From Tubiluchus corallicola (Eukaryota; Priapulida; Priapulimorpha; Priapulimorphida; Tubiluchidae): DNA of 64,000 nucleotides. The DNA is taken from positions 22,885 to 86,884 of the forward strand of contig JAQGDQ010000211.1 in NCBI GenBank assembly GCA_030141605.1. The letters run 5' to 3'. Within the stretch, counting starts at the first letter, position 1. Each line of letters begins with the position of its first letter. Both the position numbers and the translations under genes were made by a program. Positions 43,986-55,272 of this stretch are shown here, piece by piece. Under the pieces are notes generated by a model. The model searched no databases. It was not told the DNA's origin and was given only the letters and a program-made list of their open reading frames with translations.

Positions 43986-44190
43986 CAGTCAACCTCGGAT
44001 ATAAGGGACACCTCGGGACCGGAAAAAAATGGCCCTTATATCCGATGTCCCTTATAGCCGAAGTTGAGTCAGACCGAGGGTGTATCTAGACCTGTACTTT
44101 TATTCATATTTTATGGGTTATTGCTACATATTCAGTGCAAATGGTATGTAGGAAGCTTCTTCAGTGATGCGGGATGAGAGCAAATGTTTT
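43986..44190 (+). mobile_element. CAGTCAACCTCGG MITE, copy 2 (truncated)
   Basis: Left end after TA identical in type to 32258; homologous up to about CTTCAGTGATGCGGGATG, then cut. The right end is missing. Confidence 0.8.
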
Positions 44191-44704
44191 GCATAATTTG
44201 GATACCATTGGAAAGCAACAATAAACGTTTAGATAATCGTATTTACATCAAATTAATGTTTTAATAAATTTGTTATAAACAAATTGTATTTGTTATTCCC
44301 TATTTTATTTGTTCATGCTATTATTATTATTATTTAGCTGCATATTTTTAATGGATAAATGCCAAAATGTTATGTAATTGCTAAAGTTATGTTATTATTG
44401 TGTTGTTATTATTGTAATTATTATTGTTATTATAAGTAACATTATGCTATTATATAAGTGCATGTTCAATTGTAGATATCTAGTTCTATTGCTAATTCAT
44501 GATGGTGCATACAATGACAGAAGGGACTATTTTATGAAAAAACTCTTCCTTAACTACCACCTCAGAAAATTCCGAAGAAAAGGTTACTTAGTAACTAGGA
44601 TTGCTTAATAAATTTATTCAAAATTACTATGATTCGGATATTCTGACATGAAATACATCGATAAAATCATCTAGAAACGGATCTTACTGGTCTAGACTCA
44701 GCTG

Positions 44705-45150
44705 TGCAGTTTTGTATGTGTCTATGCACGTCTATCTTGTTTTAAGTTTGTCTGCACATGTCTTTGTTGCTTTGAATGTGTCTATGCAGGTCTGTCTTGT
44801 TTTATGGTGTATCTGCGCATGTCTTTGTTGCTTTGAACGTGTCTGTGCAGGTTTGTCTTGTTTTATGGTGCATTCTTTTACAAGTGTTGTGCAACAAGTT
44901 GCGTGAAAAGTTGCCAAGTCGTTCCCACTGCGAGTTTACTCTCAGAGAGAAGTTACACAACAAGTTACAGGAGTACTCTGGACGTCTGAACTCACCATTA
45001 GATGTATCTGCACATGTCTTTGTTGCTTTGAACGTGTCTGTGTGTGTCTACCTTGTTATGGACATGTCTGTGCATGTCTTTACTGTTCAGAATGCAACTG
45101 TGCAGGTCCATATTGTCTGGACACATCTCCAGTGTCCATGGACGCTTGTA
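44705..45150 (+). repeat. diverged tandem repeat (CTGCACATGTCTTTGTTGC), interrupted
   Basis: Units of about 30 and 60 bp with GTCTTTGTTGCTTTGAA(C/T)G and TGTCTTGTTTTATGG, at 44705-44875 and again at 45005-45150. An unrelated stretch of about 130 bp (44876-45004) separates them. Confidence 0.75.
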
Positions 45151-45548
45151 CATGCTCGGCTAGTAAATAATAGGTTAATTAGCATTTTACAGTCTTCTAT
45201 TAATTGATGAAAAATTGTAGTTCGCCATTTTCACATGAATGCATAAAAGTTTTTGTCTGATAAGTGATCAAGTGTTTCTTGTAATTACAGTCTCTTTTAC
45301 AGCTTTTCTATAGTTTTACTTTTGATATTTTATACTACAATTACATAGCAGTAGAACAAAAATAGGTAGTTCAAACCTTGAATCTGTTTCATTCAATTAC
45401 AGTTTGTAATGTAGCAACTCCATCAAAGGTTTTAAACTCGATGTTCTTGCATTTTCGTTGTATACAAGTTGTACTGTTGCTTAATGACGACTCGTATCCA
45501 TGACAGTACGTTGATTTACATAGTAACTAGCATGTGGTCGTGGTGTTA

Positions 45549-46260
45549 GGTCCGTGTCACACAGAGAAAGCCGTAAGGAGCAAGCCATAATCCACAATAA
45601 TCCGTAAGCCATAAGGTGCCTTCCGCCCAAAGGCGCATGTCGTATTCCGCGGTACGCAACTTGCTCTGTGTAACTAGCAAGACGTTCTGCTTGCCACAAT
45701 CCATTTTTCGGTGGGATTCATCAAACTACTATAATTTAATATAATAGACACTATAGTTTAATAGTTAATGTAACTTTACCCATTACTGAATAACAGATTG
45801 TCAGTCGCATACACTGCATAATATGATTTACTGGTACGAATGCATGTAGTATACATTTTTATGTGTATTGTAGTAATAGTGCTGTGGGTTAAAAATACTT
45901 TTTAATGTTTATACTACATCGCTGTTATGAATTCTTATGATATAAATGAATTTTGTATAGAAAAGCTTAATTACACTAATTTTCACATTAGCGGCAAGCA
46001 AAAATGCCTTATGGTAAATGAAATTAATGGCCAAATTCATTTCGCCACAAGGCGCTTTTTGAACCGCTCAAAACGGCTTATGAGGAGCCTACCGCATATT
46101 ATGGCAGACAGCTTACGGTAGGCAAGTCGCAGCAGGCGGAAGACGACAAATGGATTATCTGTTTAACAGGGACCATTTGTTAGCATACGTTCATTTTTCA
46201 TGAGGCGGGTTTTTCGCCTCACGGCTTACGGATTATGTTCAGCTCTGTCTGACACGGGAC
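45549..46260. mobile_element. 712-bp Harbinger-like MITE
   Basis: Ends GGTCCGTGTCACACAGAG / CTCTGTCTGACACGGGAC, flanked by TTA (45546-45548, 46261-46263), the PIF/Harbinger target. The subterminal GGCTTACGG-type word recurs in both orientations. No transposase. Confidence 0.82.
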
Positions 46261-46263
46261 TTA

Positions 46264-49200
46264 GTAATAATACATACCGCATACATTTCTGTCATAATAT
46301 TCATTGTCGTACATGTGAATTTTAATTGATGTTTATCTTAGAAAAATTAGGTTTATTTATTAAATTGCCAAGCCATGGTTTAAAAGTTATCGTGCTAATG
46401 TGAGAATTACATGTTGGCTCTTATGAGTTAATAAATTGAAATTATTGCATAATTTGTTGTTATTGTTTTGTTAAAACACAGTCAATGTTTAACTAATGTA
46501 ACATTTGTAACAACAACACTGGAGGTGTGGTTGGAAAATGCTTTGCAAACTACTAAATAACTACTAATGTAATTCAAATTTACATTATTTGTTCAGTTTA
46601 GTAAACAATATTTATGCTGAATTTAGCCTGATTAAAGAAAGAAAAGTCACTCAGTATTTTGGGTTTATTTTTCTTTTACGACTTGAACTTGGAAAAACAA
46701 CAAAGAAGTTTGTTAAAAACTGCCTGTAAAGCATAAATTTAAAATATACTGCCTCTGAATAGAAATTTTCAGGCGTGGTGGTTGCATGACGTAACGGGGA
46801 GACTTCGTAAGTGCGTCATTGCTTTCCATAAGCGTGCACTGCTTAAACTAATTCAAACTTCTGCAGCTTACCTAGTCTTCAAGGAAAAATATTACAAAAT
46901 CAGCTATCTAATTTTTTTGTAAAAACATGCTTTCGATGAAGATTGGCAGTGCGCTACATTTCCTCAAGACGTCACCAGAAGAAGGGGCATTGAAATTGGG
47001 AGCGCCCAAGCATGAAGTGATCACGAATAAAGAAATTTTACTAATTACACATAGTGCTTATTGCAGTACAATTATTAAATCCGTTTAACAGTTTACGCGA
47101 ACATTGAAATAAGCCTAACACACTTGGCCTTTCCTTTAACTCTTATATGCATTACTCAAGTTTAGGATCTGAGTAGCACTTTTGCTAGCGAAGTGCAATG
47201 AAAAAAATCAGATTGAATGTAATGGACACTGTCCTGTCCTGTAATATGAAATAATAATAATAATCTTTAATCTAATAAGTCAGCTTAATATGTGCAAATA
47301 CTAGTATGAACATAAACATTTGAACAATATTCAGATTCGATCTCTTATAATTTATCATTTATGAATGGCATATGAATTGTGACTGCTTGGTAGTCCGTTG
47401 ACTCATGAGGTTTATTCGAAGTTACGGTCATTGGTGGTCGCGGATACAAACCTAGAACTTATTAAATAAAATTTATTAAACTTATTGAGGAACAAAATGT
47501 TTATTATGGCACTCAAACTAAATTCACAGAAAGTAATTAAAACTTAATAACATTGTCCGTCTCGGTAATCCTAACCTGCCGTGAGTACGTGTGAGTCCTC
47601 TCAAACCTCAGCTCAGAGGATATCTCTGGAGGCACCAGCCCGCAAACAATGCCAGTGCGCATGCACAGTTGAAATTCAGAGAATTTTCACCCTGGCGCCA
47701 TCTTCTAGGTAACACACTAAATTCGTGGTAGTTACATAAATATAACCAATATCATTGCTATTAACTGTCAACCGAGTTGAAGTGACGTTAACATAAATTA
47801 TACGCTTTTATGTTACGTACAACCTTGTGAGATCTGTACTGATAATAAACATACATGCACGCGAGGTTGCAGGCGTGAACGTGATACTAAATCAGAAGCG
47901 AATGTCAATGTCCGCTGATAACACAATAACAAATATTTATAGTTATAGTAACTATATTATTTATTTACTGACAGCAAGTCATAACATACATAAATTAACA
48001 TGGGGGCCCCTGGACTATTGCCAAGTGTGTCTACGTAAAGACGGTTGAACTACAAAAGTGAAACAATTTATGCTTTTTTACACGGACGGTCCCCCATTGT
48101 TGTTGAGTGTTGAAAAAGATATTTGAAACACAACGCTATATGCACTTTAATATGCCGTACGCTAGGCAACATATGTCTACAAGAAAACTTCAGAGCAAAA
48201 TTATAACATTGCCAACACAGGCATCTAAAATTAGCTATATTAACATCAATAATTAGCAAACAATAACATTAACAATCACTCGTAGCCCAGCTATTTGTGC
48301 AAGTTCAATGAATAACTACACAAAAACAATAAACAGCTCTTCCTTTCTCACTCTAACCTCATTGAAATACTAATCGACAATAATGATATACAAAACCGGT
48401 TTTTATTCGTGAACGCCTAATTTTTCTGGTGTTTTTTTTCCTACAATGATTAATGTATATACTATACAGTTTCTATCAGACAGCTAGTAGCAAGGGAATA
48501 TCTAAATAGCAAGTGCACCATGTTCTTGCCAGCCAAAGTTTGTGTTTTTATTCAGTGGAGGTTTTAAATTATGCATTTCTCCTTCACTGAAGGAAGTCCA
48601 TCACACATAGTAAGGATCATGTTGCAACCTTATAATTTAAACAAGAAAATATCACACTTAGGGGCCCATCCACATATTACAATCTCAAGTTTACGGCAGG
48701 TAGGTGGCAGGAAATGCACTGACGGTTTCCAGTTAATTAACACAAGTGATGTTGTTGCCTGTTCTTGGGAGCAGAAAGAATAAAGCTACATCAGTGTAAC
48801 ATTGATATCAATACAAGAGGTAGGTAGATGGTGGGGCATACGATAATGCCATCATAACGCATAGTAGGTAGGTCCTCAAAATCGGCTGAAAACTTGATAT
48901 CGTTATACGTGAATGCCCCATAGGGCTAGCTTGTCATACGGGGGTAAAACATCACCACTGCCTAGCGTGTTACAGCTTGAAAAAATGTACATGTATAAAC
49001 TTAGCACGTTGTAAGCACCATTTATGTTCAATAGCAATCAAATTAGCTACATATCATTAAAATCTACTTTATAGTCAAATAAAATTATAGTTAAATTCAT
49101 GTCTTTTCAAATCTACTGACCATTGTGTGTTAAATTGAAGTCGCCAATGTTGCTAATATTTGTTACGGTTTTATTAAGCTGCTACTATTATAAACAAAAT

Positions 49201-49289
49201 ATTCAAGTCGTCAACTCAGAATGTTTACTTCAATTTTTTGTTTTTCGTAACAATTACAATCCGACATTAGTGACATCATCCAGTTATGT
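46264..49289. other. intergenic, GBA2-DLST: no gene seen
   Basis: AT-rich with scattered short frames and no homology I recognise. At about 46985-47060 there is an inverted match to 32815-32900. A TGCGCATGC word near 47655 is NRF1-like, without supporting context. Confidence 0.4.
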
Positions 49290-49920
49290 CAGAGGCGTAG
49301 CAAAGGGGACAACGGGGGATGGGAGGGCAATCATCCCCGAGCACAGGGTGTGAGGTCACACGATTCTTCTACAGCTTAATGACTGTTAATTATTAATCAC
49401 TAATCCGATATTAGCAATTAACAAAGTTTTCAAACTATAAGAAAATTATCTAGACAGAGATCATCGTAGCTGGCTGAATTACAACATACAGCCTAGAAAA
49501 AAGCTAATGTTGTTACTCAATGGCATGTGTAGGGTGGCCTAGCAGATTTGGAAGAAAACGTGGCGTTATTCTCTAATAATTATGCGGTTATGGTGTTTTT
49601 CTCTATTGTAAAAAACCTGTAGTGTTCTCATTGTTCCTGCATCTTTCATAACCTTTGCATGTTATAATGCTGGAGCTAAATGTTTAACGACTTTCGTGTT
49701 ACGAGCTGCTTAGCAAGAGCAATGCAATACCGCAAATCAAACTCGGGGTGATTCCTGGAAAAAACGGTTCATCCCATTATATGTCGAAAAAGGAAAGTGA
49801 GGCTCAGGGATGCAAAAAACATGTACAATTTGTAGCTTCACCCACGAAACAAATGAACAGAACATGAAAAGCGTAGGGCGTCAGAAGTTTTTATCCCCGG
49901 AAACACTTGCTACGCCACTG
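49290..49920. mobile_element. 631-bp hAT-type element, non-autonomous
   Basis: Ends CAGAGGCGTAGCAA / TTGCTACGCCACTG; 8-bp flanks AGTTATGT and AGTTGAGT (6/8). No transposase ORF. Confidence 0.8.
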
Positions 49921-49928
49921 AGTTGAGT

Positions 49929-50824
49929 ATGACAGAGAAAAATGCACACAGGACTCACTGGTCTATATGAATTTGGTATGTGGATTGGTTATTTGCCACG
50001 TAACCAGTGAAAGCCACTATCTTTACCCAATACAAGCAGCAATTATGTTAAAATAGTTTCCGGCTAGCTAATATGCTATCCAAGCAATACCGAAGTCTAT
50101 AATAATGCCGATTACATATAAATGAATAGCTCTGTCGAAGTTAATGGTTAGAAATGGATTAGAATTGAATGTCTGTCTATCCGAAGTACAGTACGGTTCT
50201 ACGGTCAGTAAGGCTGCGCGACTGTGCGTAAGCTTTGATAGTGAATATGCAAATTTGTATATCACTGCGTAGTATAATTTAACCTAACTAACTGCATTGA
50301 CTATCTATTTTATTCTATGTTTCAAATACCTACTCGTATCCACTAAATACTTTTCACTAATAGTGAGGTAGGACAATAAAAATAGATGCCTCTTTGTGAT
50401 AAAAATACGAAACGGAATGAATTTTCCGAGATTCACCCATTTTCAAGGTCAAGGTGATAATGTATTATCACTAGGTAGTAAAAATAACCTTTTGAGCTTT
50501 ATTTAAATCCGCCACGAGTTGTTTCTAAACTTACGATTTCAAAACCATCTATATTTGCGTATTGAACAAGTAACAATATCGTGCAGTTTTTATTTTGAAC
50601 ATAAATTAGCCTGTAACAGATGTGAGGAGGAAATTAGTTATCGATTTAAATTAACGAATACTTAAAAACAAATAAGTTAACACTACAGTAGACATGTAAG
50701 CAGTATTATGCGCATGAGAACGGAACTGCTACGATAGAATAAACGACAAAGCTAAAAAAACAGAGTAGTACACAATGACTAAAACAACCGTGACAGTTGC
50801 ACTCAAGAATTGAAAAACAGCACA
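49929..50824. other. DLST downstream region
   Basis: AT-rich sequence after the DLST stop (minus strand). TTTATT at about 50587 is an AATAAA on the DLST strand and a candidate poly(A) signal. Nothing else was recognised. Confidence 0.35.
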
Positions 50825-52101
50825 TCAGAGGTTGAGAAGCAAAGTTCTGGGATCTTCTACACACGCTTTGATCTTTCTTAGAAAGAAAACGGCTTCTCTG
50901 CCGTCGATTAGCCTGTGATCGTACGTCAGTGCAACGTACATCATCGGCCTGATTTCCACCTTACCCTGGACAGCAACTGGTCTGTCAAATACTCCATACA
51001 TGCCTAGAATAGCTGACTGGGGTGGATTGATGATGGGGGTACCAAACAGTCCACGAAAAACGCCACCATTACTAATACTAAATGTGCCTCCTTCCATATC
51101 TTCTATCTCTAATTCTCCTTTTCGGGCTTTTTCTCCCAGTTCGCCGATGTACAATTCGATGTCAGCATAGTTCATACTCTCGCAGCCTCTGATGACCGGA
51201 ACTACAAGACCTTTCGGTGTGGCTACAGCAACACTGATGTCACAGTAATCCCTGTAAACTATTTCGTTTCCTTCTATAACTGCATTAACTATGGGTTGGT
51301 CTTGTAGCGCGTACGCTGATGCTTTCACGAAAGCCGACATGAATCCAAGTTTTATGTTAAATTTCTTCATAAATTCGTCTTTGTACTGCTTTCTCATTTC
51401 TAAAATGTTAGACATGTCCACTTCGTTGAAAGTTGTTAACATAGCACACGTATTTTGAGCCTCTTTTAGTCTCTCTGCAATGGCAAGCCTCATCCTCGTC
51501 ATTTTCATTCGAGATTCCGTTCGCGTCCCTGTGATTGTCTTCGGCGCCTGACCTGGCTTCAACGGCCTTGTAGTAACTGTTGTTGGCGGAGTTTGTGGCG
51601 TGACTATTCGTTGTGGTTTAATATCGGAAACGGGAGTAGAAGATATAGGAGCAGCGGGGATGGGCGGAACGGGAGGTAGGCTGTCGGGTATTGCTCCGGC
51701 AGCTGATGGTGGCGGTGGAGGGGGCTCAGAAATGGGTGGTGGAGGAGCAGGTGCATCGGGCCGCTTCTCAGCTGGTTCTGACTCTGCGACTTTTTCACCT
51801 TTGGTGTCTAGTTTAACAAGTTCAGTGCCAGGAGTTACCGTTGCACCGTCTTCCACCAAGAGTTCAGTTATAACTCCAGACTGCGGTGCAAGAACTGGTA
51901 TTGATGTTTTAGCTGTCTCTATTTCACCAACTGCTTCATTAGCTTCTACAAAGTCGCCAACCGCTTTACTCCATATCATGTCGCCTTCAGTAATTGATTC
52001 AGCGAAACTAGGACATTTGATCACATATTCCTCGTGCAATATGGCTCCAGTGTGAAAACTGCGATATCCTTTTCTGCATAACCGAAAAGCATGACAAGAA
52101 C
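50825..52101 (-). CDS. DLST: DLST exon 2 (lipoyl domain, linker and catalytic core)
   Basis: One large 1277-base exon. It begins [20 protein letters not shown] and passes directly into the lipoyl domain. An in-frame ATG does not begin the lipoyl domain; the first residues need exon 1. The stop lies at 50825-50827. Confidence 0.95.
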
Positions 52102-53640
52102 CTAAAATTTGTAAATGTTCAGTTGATAATAAAACGAGTCAGTTATCCTTAGCTTCTGATACTTTCTTTAACACGCACTACGAATATACTTTTGCATAAT
52201 TATATGATGTGCAAGTGTGCGTTTTTCATCATAGAGCCTGACACAAACCATCTGGCTATGTGTACACAAATACTCTCAGATTTTTTAGAAAAAAAGGAGA
52301 TACTGTTAAAACTATCCTGATAAGAAGGTTCTTCTAATGGTAGAGAGTAATGGTCACCCTGTCAGACACACGCAGCATCACTTATCGGCGTGTATGACAA
52401 CCCGTCATACATAAGTTTTAATGCATATAGTTTATAGCTCTAAGTTCAGTTAGTAGTGGCGAAAGAATCGAACTGGATCAAGTTGAATTTTTTATTTATT
52501 TGTCTCATACAAAAACAATATACAGCAAAGTGTTAGTGACAAAGCAGTTAACGAGAGAGACGCTGTGGAGAAATCCAGTTTTAACAAAGTATCATAACTC
52601 AAACCAAAGCCAGAAGTTTGTCGCAAAATGTTCTAAAGCTAGTTGTTGTTAAACAGTTCATCACTAAATGAGCTAGGTTATTAATCAAATAATTACTGTA
52701 ATTACTTATCTACTGACATTTTTGTTAATACTTAGTTGATACACTATTTGTACCTGTTCTCGAACTTTGGCATCTCACTATTGTTTATTATAGCAATACT
52801 ATAGTTATAGATCAGTGGTTCTTAACATGGGATCGATCGAACCCTAGGGGTTCGGTGAGTCGATCTCAGGGGTTCGGCAGAGGACGCTGGACATAAAAAC
52901 GAAGAAAAGGAACAGATTTTGCTGTGAAAATGACATGAGAGTGGCACTTGCCAAGGTGAAGCCACGCATATCTGAACTGGTCTCTCAAAGGCAACAGCAG
53001 TAGTCACACTGATTTGCAGGTATGTAATTTGTTGTGAGTTTATGCATTGTGTTGGTTTTGTTCTTTGAACAAGGTGATGTTCATGCAAGGCTCATTTTGT
53101 GTACCAGTAAAAAACATATCTATGAAACGTATGAAACTGGTGGGGTTCGGTACCTCCAACAAGGTTAAGAACCACTGTTACAGATCATTTTGTGACTGAA
53201 TTAAAGAAGTAAGTAAAAATGACTTTCTAGACCTATATTATTATTAATAATAGTTTTAATACTAATACTATGGTTTTCATAGAAATACTTTTATATCTAT
53301 ATACTCTATACTTTTATAGATCGACGCATGCACATTCACAATTGCCGACACTGATCAATAATCCAAGTACTTCAGGAAATAAAGAACCCACTAACGTGAC
53401 CGTCAAATTAAACCAATACACAATCTGTTTCTTAATACTAGCGGTATTAAGTTTACCGGCTCTGGACAGACTGGTCTTACCAATTTTGTTAACTGTTTGT
53501 AGCTGTTGCGAGTGTCTTGTCATTAGTAACAATTTAACATTCGCCTTGTTACTTTGCGCTACACATCTTGCTCCAATTACTCGACAACCTCCTCTAACAA
53601 TATCTCGCGATAACCTCCCAGATAAAATCATTGCAGCCAT
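50825..53640 (-). CDS. DLST: DLST, dihydrolipoyllysine-residue succinyltransferase (E2 of 2-oxoglutarate dehydrogenase)
   Basis: Exons 53640-53481 and 52101-50825 join (phase 1+2, donor GTAAGA, acceptor AAATTTTAG) into 478 codons. The protein is a mitochondrial matrix TCA-cycle enzyme that transfers succinyl from a lipoyl arm to CoA. Domains: basic, Ser/Arg-rich targeting peptide (about 1-70); lipoyl domain (about 78-152) with lipoyl-lysine Lys118 in EIETAKTS; Pro/Ala-rich linker (about 153-235); catalytic acetyltransferase-like core (about 245-478) with [39 protein letters not shown] and the active-site [10 protein letters not shown] (His449, Asp453). No E3-binding domain is seen, as in other animal DLST. 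Slightly longer than human (453 aa). The lipoyl motif has Ala where most DLSTs have Asp (ETDKT). Confidence 0.96.
52813..53177. mobile_element. 365-bp hAT-type element in the DLST intron
   Basis: Ends CAGTGGTTCTTAAC(A) / GGTTAAGAACCACTG, with 8-bp flanks TTATAGAT and TTACAGAT. GGGGTTCGG lies inside both ends. On the plus strand the middle reads [18 protein letters not shown], like the C-terminal tail of a hAT transposase, so it is probably an internally deleted copy. Confidence 0.85.
53481..53640 (-). CDS. DLST: DLST exon 1
   Basis: 53 codons plus one base from ATG 53640, rich in Arg, Ser and Ala and poor in acidic residues, as expected for a mitochondrial presequence. It ends AACAAAATTG before GTAAGA. 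Confidence 0.85.
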
Positions 53641-54120
53641 CTTGAACTCACACAGTCACTGACACACTCACGACTGCTCACTGTTAAACTAGCGCCCGAT
53701 TCGTTCGAGTTATTGCAATATTTTCTATTTGTTACATCATTCTCGTTCTCCTCACTCCGGAACGTCTTATGATTGGTTGCTATGCTAAAGCATCGTTTCG
53801 TTTACTTGCTTTTGTATTTTGATTATATTTTACTTGGAATTGCAGATCCGGTATCATTGGGGATTTACTGCCATGAAAATGACGAAATGATTGTGCGGCC
53901 GGCAGCAACCAAATAAAAATTGCGAAAGACAATTTAATTTCAAGATTTTTTCAACTAAAGTTTAATAATAATAACTGAGAACAACAGAAATGTAAATTTA
54001 ACACTCTAAAGCCTAAACAGCCAAATAATGAAACGCTCAGTCGAAAGTCATTTTTGTAAAAATTATCAGTCTGTCGAAATTAATGCCTGTTTGCCACATT
54101 TGGTTGCAGACACTGTGAGA
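53641..54120. promoter_or_regulatory. DLST 5' flank
   Basis: The region upstream of the DLST ATG should hold its promoter. No TATA box is evident. On the plus strand, 53846-53916 has an acceptor (TTGGAATTGCAG) followed by a short open frame ending in TAA, of unknown meaning. Confidence 0.3.
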
Positions 54121-54400
54121 GCCAATTAAATTCAATTTCGTTTATTGCGCATATAGATTACAGGTACACTGTCAAGTAAAGAAAGAGTACTCAAAACTAA
54201 AACTACAATATATACTAAAATTATGTAGGTATACTAAATAATGTTTACAAATAAGTTATAAAGAAATGCTAAAAACCTGCAAAGGCACGCATAGCTATGA
54301 AAAATGGATATAAAAATTGTCACAGTCAGTACAATAACGACAAAAGTCAATTAATTGTAGGTTTGCAACATCATAAAAATATGCAAAATTTTTAAATGGT
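54121..54400 (-). mobile_element. retroelement 3'-end fragment (minus)
   Basis: The minus strand ends GCGCAATAAACGAAATTGAA, a typical non-LTR 3' end with its poly(A) signal. The upstream part is unrecognised. Confidence 0.4.
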
Positions 54401-54822
54401 GTAGTGCAGTGAGACACTTGACTGTCACAAGGGGTTTCAACCACAATGAAGCATGAGCCAATGAAATAGATTCAGAAATAGATGATACCGTCTAGTAGTC
54501 ACCATCTACACTTACCAGGTCTTTTATTTCTCAGTTTTGCAGCCAAGCGCACTCCTACCCTCCGTCATTTCTCACCCTTACTTTCTTATAAACACACATT
54601 GTTTTTTACACGGTGTTTCGGTCCAGGTATTAAACTGTCATCATTCCCAAAAATTATTACTTGCTTAGTGCAAACAATTTCCTTGTTGTGATAGGCTTTC
54701 ACCAGCTGTACAGGATTTTTTATGCTAAATATTTTTGCTCCTGTAATTTGTATTAAAAAGGTGTTTTATGTCAGATCACTAGACGATTGCAATTACTTCC
54801 CACAGGAGTGAGAAATCTAATA

Positions 54823-55272
54823 CAGTCAACCTCGGGTATAATGTACTCACTTATAAGGGACACGCCAGTACCGATCCCGATTTTTTGTAATGTAAAAATC
54901 TTCGTGTATAAGATACTCGGATATTAGGGACTTTCAGTTATAAGGGACGATATCTTCAGGTCCCGCGTAATAGAAACCCAGTTAAATTGCCTCGCATATA
55001 ATGATTAAAGCGAAATTGATCGAATTTTAACCTCAATTTTTTGCAAGCTCGGCCTTCGAACAGCTCACATATACCTCACATGTGCTTCCTACATACTGTT
55101 TGCACTGAATGTGTAGCAATAATCCATAAAAATATGGGCAAAAGTACAGAAAAGTACAGGTCTCGATACACCCTCTGTCTGACTCAACTTCGGCTATAAC
55201 TTATAAGGGACATCGGATATAAGGGACGGGTGTTTCCGGTCCGAAGGTGTCCCTTATATCCAAAGTTGACTG
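54823..55272 (-). mobile_element. CAGTCAACCTCGG MITE, copy 3 (450 bp)
   Basis: Left end CAGTCAACCTCGGGTATAAT, right end ATCCAAAGTTGACTG, TA on both sides. Opposite orientation to the copy at 32258. Confidence 0.87.

Noticed and set aside
51600-52055. Plus-strand Gly-rich ORF opposite DLST
   Set aside because: It is the antisense of the Pro/Ala-rich DLST linker.
53846-53916. Acceptor plus short frame (PVSLGIYCHENDEMIVRP, then TAA) on the plus strand
   Set aside because: It reads like a terminal exon, but no upstream exon in the right phase was found and it sits in the DLST promoter region. Kept only as a note.
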